From Melioribacter roseus (GTDB lineage Bacteria; Bacteroidota; Ignavibacteria; Ignavibacteriales; Melioribacteraceae), in the NCBI GenBank assembly GCA_020724325.1, contig DYHC01000172.1, forward strand, positions 1-5,098: DNA of 5,098 nucleotides, given 5' to 3'. The position numbers and the translations under genes were made by a program. The notes under the pieces were generated by a model. The model was not told the DNA's origin, did not search any database, and worked only from the letters and a program-made list of their open reading frames with translations. Positions 1 to 5,098 of this stretch are shown in pieces (position 1 is the stretch's first letter; each line of letters starts with the position of its first letter).

Positions 1-214
1 GTTTATTCGGAATCATGCTGGAAATTTTATCTTTTAATTTATCCCTTAATTTTTTTGCCCAAATAAGTTCTGTTGCCAGTATTGAGAGCCCAACCGGAAT
101 TAAAATAAAAGCCGGACCGGGAAGAACTATCATCAAGATACCAATGGACAAAACAGTAAAACCAACAAGGATAATAGTAATTCTTTTTAGTTGTTTAAGA
201 GTTTTGATTATCAT
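1..214 (-). CDS. PGPGW-family small transmembrane protein, C-terminal end cut by the window edge
   Basis: Translating the minus strand from the ATG at 214 gives 71 residues, still open at the left edge. After a basic start (K4, K7, K10, R11) comes a hydrophobic segment at about residues 12-31. Then LPGPAF (31-36), a second hydrophobic stretch (37-51), and a charged Lys-rich tail. The order 'membrane helix, LPGP turn, GLSILATE.IWAKKL' is the hallmark of the uncharacterised PGPGW putative transmembrane family (Pfam PGPGW). Here the usual G-W after PGP is A-F. No molecular function is established for the family; an inner-membrane location is inferred from the helices. The start is supported by AGGA six bases before the ATG and by an in-frame stop just upstream. 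It follows the lysozyme-like gene by 52 bp and is probably the third gene of the same transcript. The plus-strand frame over the same bases is a shadow. Confidence 0.78.
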   Translation of the reverse strand, partial: MIIKTLKQLKRITIILVGFTVLSIGILMIVLPGPAFILIPVGLSILATELIWAKKLRDKLKDKISSMIPNK

Positions 215-266
215 CGGGGTTCCTATCGATTAATACAATAATTAAAGTGTAGTACAACAATCACAT

Positions 267-1049
267 TCACAATCTTGGATCGCCGTTTAAGTAATTACCG
301 GTAATAAGTTTAAAAGCATTCGATGTTTTCTCGGCTGGCTTTCCATCAACCAGCAGATAAATACCCGGGAATAAATTTAAGAATTTTTGAAGCTGTTCAC
401 CGTATTCAATTTTTCTTGTTGAGTAATAGACCATCGGTTTATTCGAATCATCCGAAAAGAATCTTTCTAATGAAATAAGATTTTTTTCAGCCAGTCTTCG
501 TATTATTAATCCGGCACCAATTTGATCAGAAGAAACATTATCAGACCATCTTCCATCAGCAACATATTTCCCTTTCGAGTAATAATATGAGCCGCTCCAT
601 AGATAAGGAGAGAGTATCTCAGGATGCCGTCTGCGGTAACCCCATCCGTTATATTCTTCAATTTTATATAGTATGCCGGGTATTAACCAGTAGCGCCATG
701 TATCAAGACGCTGTAGTTGAAGAGAATCTATGGCGCTGGCTTCCCATGTGAAAGGAGGATTTCCTATTAGAGGGCGTCCGGCTGGAACGTTTCTTGTCCT
801 CGCTGTTAATGGTTCTCCATTGTGCAAGTGACAATTAAAATTGAGAGATGATTCCATGTTATGAATTGATGCAATTACATACCATGGAATGTTTAATTGA
901 TCACCTACAGATTCATATCTGGTTTTATTGCTAATTATTTTTTGAATGATACTATCAATTTCTGATAACCTCTCAGTTCTAATGTTGCAGTTATCGAATA
1001 ATTGCTGGTATTCAGCTTTTAAGGAAGCGGTTAAACTTATTCCAGGCAT
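267..1049 (-). CDS. Lysozyme-like protein with C-terminal peptidoglycan-binding-like region
   Basis: This is a complete 260-residue protein. Residues about 38-190 match, from memory, a widespread family usually annotated as hypothetical or as peptidoglycan-binding/lysozyme-like. Its recognisable blocks are IPWYVIASIHNMESSLNF (54-71), HLHNGEPLTAR (74-84), GNPPFTWEASAIDSL (96-110), YNGWGYR (133-139), SPYLWSGS (147-154) and IGAGLIIRRL (177-186). Glu66 in the IHNMESS block is the most likely catalytic acid if the protein is a muramidase; this is inferred, not known. Residues about 215-258 (LQKFLNLFPG, VDGKP, TSNAFK, YLNGDPR) look like a short PG_binding_1-type repeat. No signal peptide or membrane helix is visible, so how it would reach peptidoglycan is unclear. 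The ATG at 1049 is the first start after an in-frame stop, with a weak AGAG about five bases upstream. It begins 34 bp after the peptidase gene and is probably cotranscribed with it. No phage genes lie nearby. Confidence 0.72.
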   Translation of the reverse strand: MPGISLTASLKAEYQQLFDNCNIRTERLSEIDSIIQKIISNKTRYESVGDQLNIPWYVIASIHNMESSLNFNCHLHNGEPLTARTRNVPAGRPLIGNPPFTWEASAIDSLQLQRLDTWRYWLIPGILYKIEEYNGWGYRRRHPEILSPYLWSGSYYYSKGKYVADGRWSDNVSSDQIGAGLIIRRLAEKNLISLERFFSDDSNKPMVYYSTRKIEYGEQLQKFLNLFPGIYLLVDGKPAEKTSNAFKLITGNYLNGDPRL

Positions 1050-1083
1050 TTTATCTCTGTTATTTTGTTGTTTTTTTAGTTAA

Positions 1084-3195
1084 TTAATAATAAGGTGTAA
1101 AGCCCATATTAAAGAACATAAATGACCACAAGTCGGCGTATAATTCAATTGTCTTTGATGTACTGGTTCCCGCGCCATGTCCAACTTTTGTCTCAATACG
1201 AATTAGAGTAGGATTATTACCAATATTATTTTCTTGCAGAGTTGCAGCGTATTTGAATGAATGCGCAGGAACAACTCTATCATCATGATCTGCAGTTGTA
1301 ACTAATGTAGCCGGGTAATTCTCTTTTTTCTTGATATTATGAAGAGGCGAATAAGCATATAAAAATTTGAACTGCTCTGGGTTATCGCTAGAACCATATT
1401 CTGATACCCATGCCCAGCCGATTGTAAACTTGTGAAATCTTAGCATATCCATTACGCCGACCTGTGGGAAAGCTACCTTGAAAAGTTCGGGTCTTTGATT
1501 AACAACAGCACCAACAAGTAAACCTCCGTTTGATACACCTTGAATTGCTAACTTATTAGAGGAAGTATATTTATTCCTAATTAACCATTCTGCTGCAGCA
1601 ATAAAGTCATCAAAAACATTCTGCTTATTTTCAAGCATTCCGGCTTTGTGCCATGCTTCGCCGTATTCACTGCCGCCTCTTAAACAAGCCATCGCATAAA
1701 CAACATTGTTCTCAAGCAATGGGATTCTGGTTTCAGAGAATCCGGGCAGCATAGAAATATTAAATCCGCCGTAGGCATATAATAATGCCGGATTATTTCC
1801 GTCCAGGTTCAATCCTTTCTTATGAACAATAAATAATGGAATCTTTGTTCCATCTTTACTTTCATAAAAAATCTGTTTTGTCTCGTATTTTGCTGCATCA
1901 AATTTAATGTTGGATTTACGGAACAATTCCGATTTATTGTTTCTTACATCGTACTTAAAAACGGTTGGAGGATAAATGAATGAAGTAAACGTATAGAACG
2001 TTTCTGTATTCTCCTTTTTGCCGGCGAAACCAGATACTGTACCTAAAGTTGGAAGCTCTACTTCATATAGATACTTTCCCTCAATACTGTATACACGCAC
2101 TTTGCTGTTAGCATCTTGCAAATAAGTTATTAACAATTTTTCATCCAGAACAGAAATGTTCTGAATAACATTTTTAGATTCTGGAATTACAGTTGCCCAG
2201 TTTTCTTTTCCGGGTTTTAACGGATCGACCGCAATTATTTTATTATTAGGTGCTTCGTAATTTGTAATAACTAAAAATTTATTGTCGATATTATCAATTA
2301 CAGAATATCTTGCGTCAAACTTATTGAACAGCCATTTAATTTCACTATTGTTTTCAAGATCCTTATACATCAAGCCGTTATAACTGGATGAACCTTGTGC
2401 AACATTTATTAATAAATACCTTTGATCATCGGTAACAAAAGCACCGAAGAGACGTTTGGGATTTTCTCTATCCTCCAAAATTAAAATATCTTCTGATTGA
2501 GGAGTCCCGAGTTTATGATAAAATAATTTCTGATTTTCATTTGCCTGTTTAAGCTCATCGCCCGGTAAAGGTTCATTGTATCTGCTGTAATAGAAACCGT
2601 CATTATACCAAGCCATTCCGCTGAATTTTGACCACTTGATATGATCTTGTAATAATTTTTTTGTTGCAACATCAATAACAAAAATCTCCCGCCAATCGGA
2701 ACCGCCTTTAGAAATCATATAAGAAGCATAGCGATAATCCTTAGAAAAGCTTAACCCGGCAAGACTTACTGAACCATCGCTAGAAAATTTGTTGGGGTCT
2801 ATAAATACTTCCGGTTCACCTTCCAATCCTTTCTGAATATAAATTACACTTTGTTCCTGAAGCCCGTCATTTTTAGAGTAAACATAATATTCGCCTACCT
2901 TTGTAGGAGCAGAGAATTTTTCATAATTGAATAGCTCGGTTAGTCGGTTCTTTATTTTCTCTCTGAAAGGAATCTGCTCAAGATAACCGAATGTTAATTG
3001 ATTTTGTATTTCAACCCATTTTTTAGTTTCAGCAGATTGATCATCTTCCAGCCATCTGTATGGATCGGAAACAATTGTTCCGTGATAATTATCAGTATGC
3101 TCAATTTTTTTTGTTAGTGGATATTTAAGTGATTGTGCTGGAATGTGAGAGGTAATAAGAAATATTACCAACGTTAGTTTAATAATGTTTTTCAT
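1084..3195 (-). CDS. Secreted prolyl oligopeptidase (prolyl endopeptidase, family S9A)
   Basis: This 703-residue serine peptidase is predicted to cut short peptides after proline (EC 3.4.21.26). The N-terminus (K2, K6, hydrophobic core about 7-15, then SHIPAQS) looks like a Sec signal peptide cleaved near residues 20-22 with no lipobox Cys, so a periplasmic or secreted enzyme is expected. The mature start carries the S9 N-terminal signature DPYRWLEDD, followed by the beta-propeller region to about residue 430. The alpha/beta-hydrolase domain fills about 440-700. The whole catalytic set of porcine prolyl oligopeptidase is present: Ser555 in GVSNGG, Asp638 in HDDRVVP, His673 in VGHGAG, oxyanion Tyr473 in LLYAYGGFN, proline-stacking Trp596 and substrate-binding Arg640. 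The length is normal for the family plus a signal peptide. It is the first gene of the probable minus-strand operon. The start lacks a clear Shine-Dalgarno sequence, but the signal peptide supports it. Confidence 0.96.
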   Translation of the reverse strand: MKNIIKLTLVIFLITSHIPAQSLKYPLTKKIEHTDNYHGTIVSDPYRWLEDDQSAETKKWVEIQNQLTFGYLEQIPFREKIKNRLTELFNYEKFSAPTKVGEYYVYSKNDGLQEQSVIYIQKGLEGEPEVFIDPNKFSSDGSVSLAGLSFSKDYRYASYMISKGGSDWREIFVIDVATKKLLQDHIKWSKFSGMAWYNDGFYYSRYNEPLPGDELKQANENQKLFYHKLGTPQSEDILILEDRENPKRLFGAFVTDDQRYLLINVAQGSSSYNGLMYKDLENNSEIKWLFNKFDARYSVIDNIDNKFLVITNYEAPNNKIIAVDPLKPGKENWATVIPESKNVIQNISVLDEKLLITYLQDANSKVRVYSIEGKYLYEVELPTLGTVSGFAGKKENTETFYTFTSFIYPPTVFKYDVRNNKSELFRKSNIKFDAAKYETKQIFYESKDGTKIPLFIVHKKGLNLDGNNPALLYAYGGFNISMLPGFSETRIPLLENNVVYAMACLRGGSEYGEAWHKAGMLENKQNVFDDFIAAAEWLIRNKYTSSNKLAIQGVSNGGLLVGAVVNQRPELFKVAFPQVGVMDMLRFHKFTIGWAWVSEYGSSDNPEQFKFLYAYSPLHNIKKKENYPATLVTTADHDDRVVPAHSFKYAATLQENNIGNNPTLIRIETKVGHGAGTSTSKTIELYADLWSFMFFNMGFTPYY

Positions 3196-3243
3196 CTTAG
3201 TACATTTTGTTATTTTTTAGATAATTGTTGTTAAACTAATAAT

Positions 3244-3273
3244 AAAATAGAATAGTTTATTAATTATTTCCAA
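3244..3273 (-). promoter_or_regulatory. Possible sigma70-like promoter for the prolyl oligopeptidase operon
   Basis: Read on the minus strand, TTGGAA (3273-3268) and TATTTT (3249-3244) are separated by 18 bases. They lie about 50-75 bp upstream of the peptidase start, in very AT-rich DNA. The match is imperfect and AT-rich DNA produces such pairs by chance, so this is only a candidate. It sits between the gene and the repeat island. Confidence 0.28.
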
Positions 3274-3299
3274 TAGAAATTTCTGAAAAATTCAGTAGT

Positions 3300-3340
3300 G
3301 TCATTTCGAAGGATCCCGACTTGTCGGGAGACTGAGAAAT
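3300..3340 (+). repeat. Repeat unit A with a TCCCGAC/GTCGGGA hairpin core
   Basis: The left arm CATTTCGAAGGA (3302-3313) and right arm GACTGAGAAAT (3330-3340) flank a perfect 7-bp inverted repeat with a two-base spacer (TCCCGAC 3314-3320, GTCGGGA 3323-3329). The same arms recur around a different core in unit C. The right end GAGAAAT also pairs with ATTTCTC at the start of unit B, three bases further on. Confidence 0.75.
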
Positions 3341-3343
3341 GTT

Positions 3344-3373
3344 ATTTCTCCCCCGATGAATAGGGATCGAAAT
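3344..3373 (-). repeat. Repeat unit B, inverted and degenerate copy of unit A
   Basis: Read on the minus strand, this stretch begins ATTTCGATCCC and ends CGGGGGAGAAAT. That is the outline of unit A (ATTTCGA-AGG-ATCCC … CGGGA-GACT-GAGAAAT) with the AGG and the GACT deleted and the hairpin loop changed. Together A and B form a larger imperfect palindrome, 3303-3373, which could form a cruciform or a long RNA hairpin. Confidence 0.65.
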
Positions 3374-3374
3374 T

Positions 3375-3405
3375 GCATTTCGAAGGAGCGGAGCGACTAA
3401 GAAAC
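3375..3405 (+). repeat. Repeat unit C, same arms as unit A but a GCGGAGC core
   Basis: CATTTCGAAGGA (3376-3387) is identical to the left arm of unit A, and GACTAAGAAAC (3395-3405) matches its right arm at 9 of 11 positions. Between them is only GCGGAGC (3388-3394), which can form a minimal GC/GC stem. It stands where unit A has the 16-base TCCCGAC/GTCGGGA hairpin. Confidence 0.7.
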
Positions 3406-3409
3406 TCAA

Positions 3410-3462
3410 AAACCTTGAAGGTCATCAATGTATCAAATAACAACGCTTGACCTTCAAGGTTT
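3410..3462. repeat. Perfect 15-bp inverted repeat with a 23-base loop
   Basis: AAACCTTGAAGGTCA (3410-3424) is the exact reverse complement of TGACCTTCAAGGTTT (3448-3462). A strong hairpin is possible on either strand. No T-run follows on the plus side, and both flanking genes are transcribed away from it, so it is unlikely to be an intrinsic terminator for them. It is more likely another module of the repeat island. I recall AACCTTGAAGG palindromes as dispersed repeats in related genomes, but this needs a genome search. Confidence 0.85.
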
Positions 3463-3510
3463 GGGTTCGACTCTGCCGATCCGTCAACTGTTGGACTGGG
3501 GCGGTATGAC
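3463..3510. repeat. Terminal hairpin unit of the repeat island
   Basis: CCGTCAA (3481-3487) can pair with TTGGACTGG (3491-3499) if two single bases bulge. The outer CCG (3476-3478) then pairs with CGG (3502-3504). The unit ends in TATGAC, the inverted partner of the GTCAT at the left end of the island. It lies about 50 bp upstream of the galT start, so a galT transcript beginning inside or beyond the island would carry this hairpin in its leader. Confidence 0.5.
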
Positions 3511-3558
3511 AAGCAGCATTTTTCGAGGGTCTCTTCAAACAAAAAAGGAAAAAGTAGA

Positions 3559-4611
3559 ATGACAAAAATTGATAAGTCTCCTCACCTGCGTAAAAATATA
3601 TTAACAAATGAATGGGTTTTAATTTCCCCGCAAAGGGTAATGAGACCATGGCAAGGTAAAGTTGAATTGGAAAGAGACAAAACAGAAATTTATTATGACC
3701 CAAAATGTTATTTGTGTCCGGGGAATGAACGAGCCGGCGGCAATAAAAATCCAAATTATAATTCCACATTTGTTTTTGAAAATGATTTCAGTGCAATGAT
3801 TCCAAATAATAATCTTGCAGAGATTAACGAATCCGATTTACTTATGGCTAAGACCGAGCCGGGAATTTGTAAGGTAGTCTGTTTTTCACCAAGACACAAT
3901 TTAACATTGGCACGTTTAGAAAAGTGCAGTATAGTAAATGTAATTGATGCTTGGAAAAGTGAATTTGATCAACTCTCAAAAAAAGATTTGATAAACTATG
4001 TAACAATATTTGAAAATAAGGGAGAGCTGATGGGTTGTAGCAATCCTCATCCTCACGGGCAGATTTGGGCACAATATTCAATTCCTAACGAAGCAATGAA
4101 AGAAACTGAAACACAAAAAAAATATTTCGTAAAAAAGAAGTACTGCCTTTTATGCGATTATTTACTTCATGAAAAAAAGAAAAACGAGAGAATAGTTTTT
4201 GAAAACCAGAGCTTTACTGTATTGGTGCCATTTTGGGCGGTATGGCCGTTCGAAACAATGATTATTCCAAAACATCACGATCAAAATTTCTTGAAAATGG
4301 ATTCCACATTAAATGAGTTTTTAGCGGAAGCAATATTAGAAATAACAATTAGATACGATAATTTATTTACAACCTCTTTTCCATACTCTATGGGAATTCA
4401 TCAGGCACCAACAGATGGCAAAGATTATAAAGAATGGCATTGGCATATTCATTTTTATCCACCTTTACTCCGCTCTGCTTCAATCAAAAAGTTTATGGTT
4501 GGTTACGAAATGTTAGCCCAGCCGCAAAGGGATTTAACACCTGAAAAAGCCGTGGAAATGCTTAAAAATCAGTCAAATATTCATTTTTTAGATAAGCCAA
4601 AATTCATTTAA
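3559..4611 (+). CDS. galT: Galactose-1-phosphate uridylyltransferase, class I
   Basis: The product exchanges UMP between UDP-glucose and galactose-1-phosphate (EC 2.7.7.12) in the cytoplasmic Leloir pathway. The 350-residue protein is collinear with E. coli GalT as I recall it. The nucleophile His166 lies in GCSNPHPHGQIWA (159-171), with Gln168 next to it. The expected zinc ligands are Cys50, Cys53, His113 and His164. The expected iron-site ligands are Glu178, His281, His296 and His298 (in WHIHFYPPLLRS). The C-terminal KFMVGYEMLA (311-320) and RDLTPE blocks are also typical. An extra pair, Cys196-x-x-Cys199 in YCLLCDY, is absent from E. coli GalT. The start at 3559 has AGGA nine bases upstream and gives the normal family N-terminus. 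No other Leloir gene is adjacent: the peptidase lies upstream on the other strand and glutamate dehydrogenase lies downstream. I see no convincing promoter, since the upstream DNA is the repeat island. Confidence 0.97.
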   Translation: MTKIDKSPHLRKNILTNEWVLISPQRVMRPWQGKVELERDKTEIYYDPKCYLCPGNERAGGNKNPNYNSTFVFENDFSAMIPNNNLAEINESDLLMAKTEPGICKVVCFSPRHNLTLARLEKCSIVNVIDAWKSEFDQLSKKDLINYVTIFENKGELMGCSNPHPHGQIWAQYSIPNEAMKETETQKKYFVKKKYCLLCDYLLHEKKKNERIVFENQSFTVLVPFWAVWPFETMIIPKHHDQNFLKMDSTLNEFLAEAILEITIRYDNLFTTSFPYSMGIHQAPTDGKDYKEWHWHIHFYPPLLRSASIKKFMVGYEMLAQPQRDLTPEKAVEMLKNQSNIHFLDKPKFI

Positions 4612-4646
4612 TAACAGTTAGCAGGAATTTAACTAAACGATTTTTG

Positions 4647-4678
4647 TTTGTTTAAGAAGGCAGTACTGTCTATTTTTC
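4647..4678 (+). promoter_or_regulatory. Possible Bacteroidota-type promoter for glutamate dehydrogenase
   Basis: TTTG (4647-4650) and TATTTTTC (4671-4678) are 20 bases apart. This resembles the Bacteroidota pattern of TTTG near -33 and TAnnTTTG near -7, apart from the last base. It lies about 115 bp before the glutamate dehydrogenase ATG in the 182-bp gap after galT. The match is weak, the organism's promoter type is only inferred, and no clean sigma70 pair was found either. Confidence 0.22.
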
Positions 4679-4793
4679 GTATGCAAATATTAGGACTTGG
4701 ATTGTAAACGAGCCATAGATTAACGACTAAGGGAAGTAAATCTGATTGGTTCTCCAGGTTGATTGTTAAACATAATTCAGTCCGAGGTTATCA

Positions 4794-5098
4794 ATGGCAA
4801 GTAAAGAATTTAATCCCTTTGAAATGGCGCAAGCTCAATTCGACAAAGTTGCAGAAATTCTAAATCTTGAAGAAGCTACACGTCATCTTTTAAGAAATCC
4901 ATTACGTGAATACCATTTCAGTATTCCGGTTAAAATGGACGATGGAACTACAAAAGTATTTAGAGGATTCAGAGTTCAGCATAATGATTCGCGTGGTCCG
5001 TGTAAGGGTGGAATCCGCTTTCACCCGCAAGAAACTGTTGATACTGTTAGAGCATTAGCGATGTGGATGACGTGGAAATGTGCAGTAGTAAATATTCC
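4794..5098 (+). CDS. Glutamate dehydrogenase (Glu/Leu/Phe/Val family), N-terminal part only
   Basis: The ATG at 4794 opens a frame that runs off the right edge after 101 full codons plus the CC of a proline codon. It starts MASKEFNPFEMAQAQFDKVA, continues with LREYHFSIPVKMDDG (37-51) and reaches the substrate-binding signature of the family, FRGFRVQHNDSRGPCKGGIRFHP (56-78), then MWMTWKCAVVNIP (90-102). Lys71 and Lys95 correspond to the glutamate-binding lysines of Clostridium symbiosum GDH. The catalytic lysine motif (GGGKGG) and the Rossmann NAD(P) domain should follow outside the window. The enzyme interconverts glutamate with 2-oxoglutarate and ammonia; coenzyme choice cannot be read from this part. 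Leucine or phenylalanine dehydrogenase is much less likely, since RVQHN…RGPxKGGIRFHP is GDH wording. GAGG (4784-4787), six bases before the ATG, supports the start. It is probably transcribed separately from galT, given the 182-bp gap. Confidence 0.93.
   Translation, partial: MASKEFNPFEMAQAQFDKVAEILNLEEATRHLLRNPLREYHFSIPVKMDDGTTKVFRGFRVQHNDSRGPCKGGIRFHPQETVDTVRALAMWMTWKCAVVNI

Larger units (their letters stand above)
3300..3510. repeat. Composite intergenic repeat island (REP/MITE-like), about 211 bp
   Basis: Most of the 363-bp divergent gap between the peptidase and galT is built from repeat modules, and no credible gene is present. The block opens with GTCATTTCG (3300-3308) and closes with CGGTATGAC (3502-3510). 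These ends are inverted copies of each other at 7 of 9 positions, with perfect GTCAT/ATGAC tips. In order it holds units A, B (inverted) and C of one family, a perfect 15-bp inverted repeat, and a further hairpin. It is visibly richer in G and C than the flanks. No clear target-site duplication is seen, and no transposase is present. From memory the CATTTCGAAGGA…GACTGAGAAA and AACCTTGAAGG motifs resemble dispersed repeats in Bacteroidota-related genomes; copy number here cannot be judged from one locus. Confidence 0.75.

Noticed and set aside
15..233. Plus-strand open frame of 72 codons
   Set aside because: It lies opposite the minus-strand PGPGW-family gene, whose translation matches a known family; the plus frame has no recognisable protein features.
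3283..3295. Small hairpin CTGAA-AAA-TTCAG beside the repeat island
   Set aside because: A 5-bp AT-rich stem is weak, and it lies outside the inverted ends of the island; it is probably chance.
3300..3510. The repeat island as a CRISPR array
   Set aside because: The units alternate in orientation, are not evenly spaced, and have hairpin cores instead of unique spacers; no cas gene is present.
3342..3769. Two minus-strand open frames over the repeat island and the start of galT
   Set aside because: They are made of repeat sequence and of the antisense of galT. The translations show no family resemblance and there is no good start context.
3848..4081. Minus-strand open frame inside galT
   Set aside because: Antisense shadow of a confidently identified galT.
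4629..4655. Hairpin TTAACTAAAC/GTTTGTTTAA after galT as a terminator
   Set aside because: The stem is AT-rich with one mismatch and one wobble, and no T-run follows it, so an intrinsic terminator is not supported.
4661..4668. Palindrome CAGTACTG in the glutamate dehydrogenase leader as an operator
   Set aside because: An 8-base palindrome is common by chance, and no second copy was seen nearby.
4681..4707. Eight-codon ORF (MQILGLGL) as a leader peptide for glutamate dehydrogenase
   Set aside because: It has no ribosome-binding site, no run of a regulatory amino acid, and no attenuator-like hairpins after it.

Overview
The window is AT-rich chromosomal DNA carrying ordinary bacterial genes. 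The best guess for the source is the Bacteroidota/Ignavibacteriota side of the tree, probably an Ignavibacteria-like organism. This rests on the low GC content, the weak ribosome-binding sites, the protein wording, and an intergenic repeat whose motifs (CATTTCGAAGG…GACTGAGAAA and AACCTTGAAGG) resemble dispersed repeats I remember from that group. It is an inference from memory, not a database result.

Layout. Positions 1-3195 hold three genes in a row on the minus strand. In transcription order they are a secreted prolyl oligopeptidase (S9A), a lysozyme-like peptidoglycan-binding protein, and a small PGPGW-family membrane protein cut by the left edge. The gaps are 34 and 52 bp with no terminator-like hairpin, so a single transcript is plausible. 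Positions 3196-3558 are a divergent 363-bp intergenic region dominated by a composite repeat island (about 3300-3510). Positions 3559-4611 hold a complete class I galT on the plus strand. After a 182-bp gap, the first 102 codons of a Glu/Leu/Phe/Val-type glutamate dehydrogenase begin at 4794 and run off the right edge.

How the genes fit together. The minus-strand trio may act at the cell envelope (periplasmic peptide cleavage, a peptidoglycan-related protein, an inner-membrane protein), but no shared pathway is proven. GalT belongs to the Leloir galactose/UDP-sugar pathway and glutamate dehydrogenase links ammonia and 2-oxoglutarate. These two are simply neighbours, and no galK, galE or galM lies in the window.

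I do not see an undescribed defence, mobile or regulatory system. The signal most worth following is the intergenic repeat island. It holds three related units, one of them inverted, that share flanking arms but have different hairpin cores, followed by a perfect 15-bp inverted repeat and a further hairpin, all bounded by short terminal inverted repeats.
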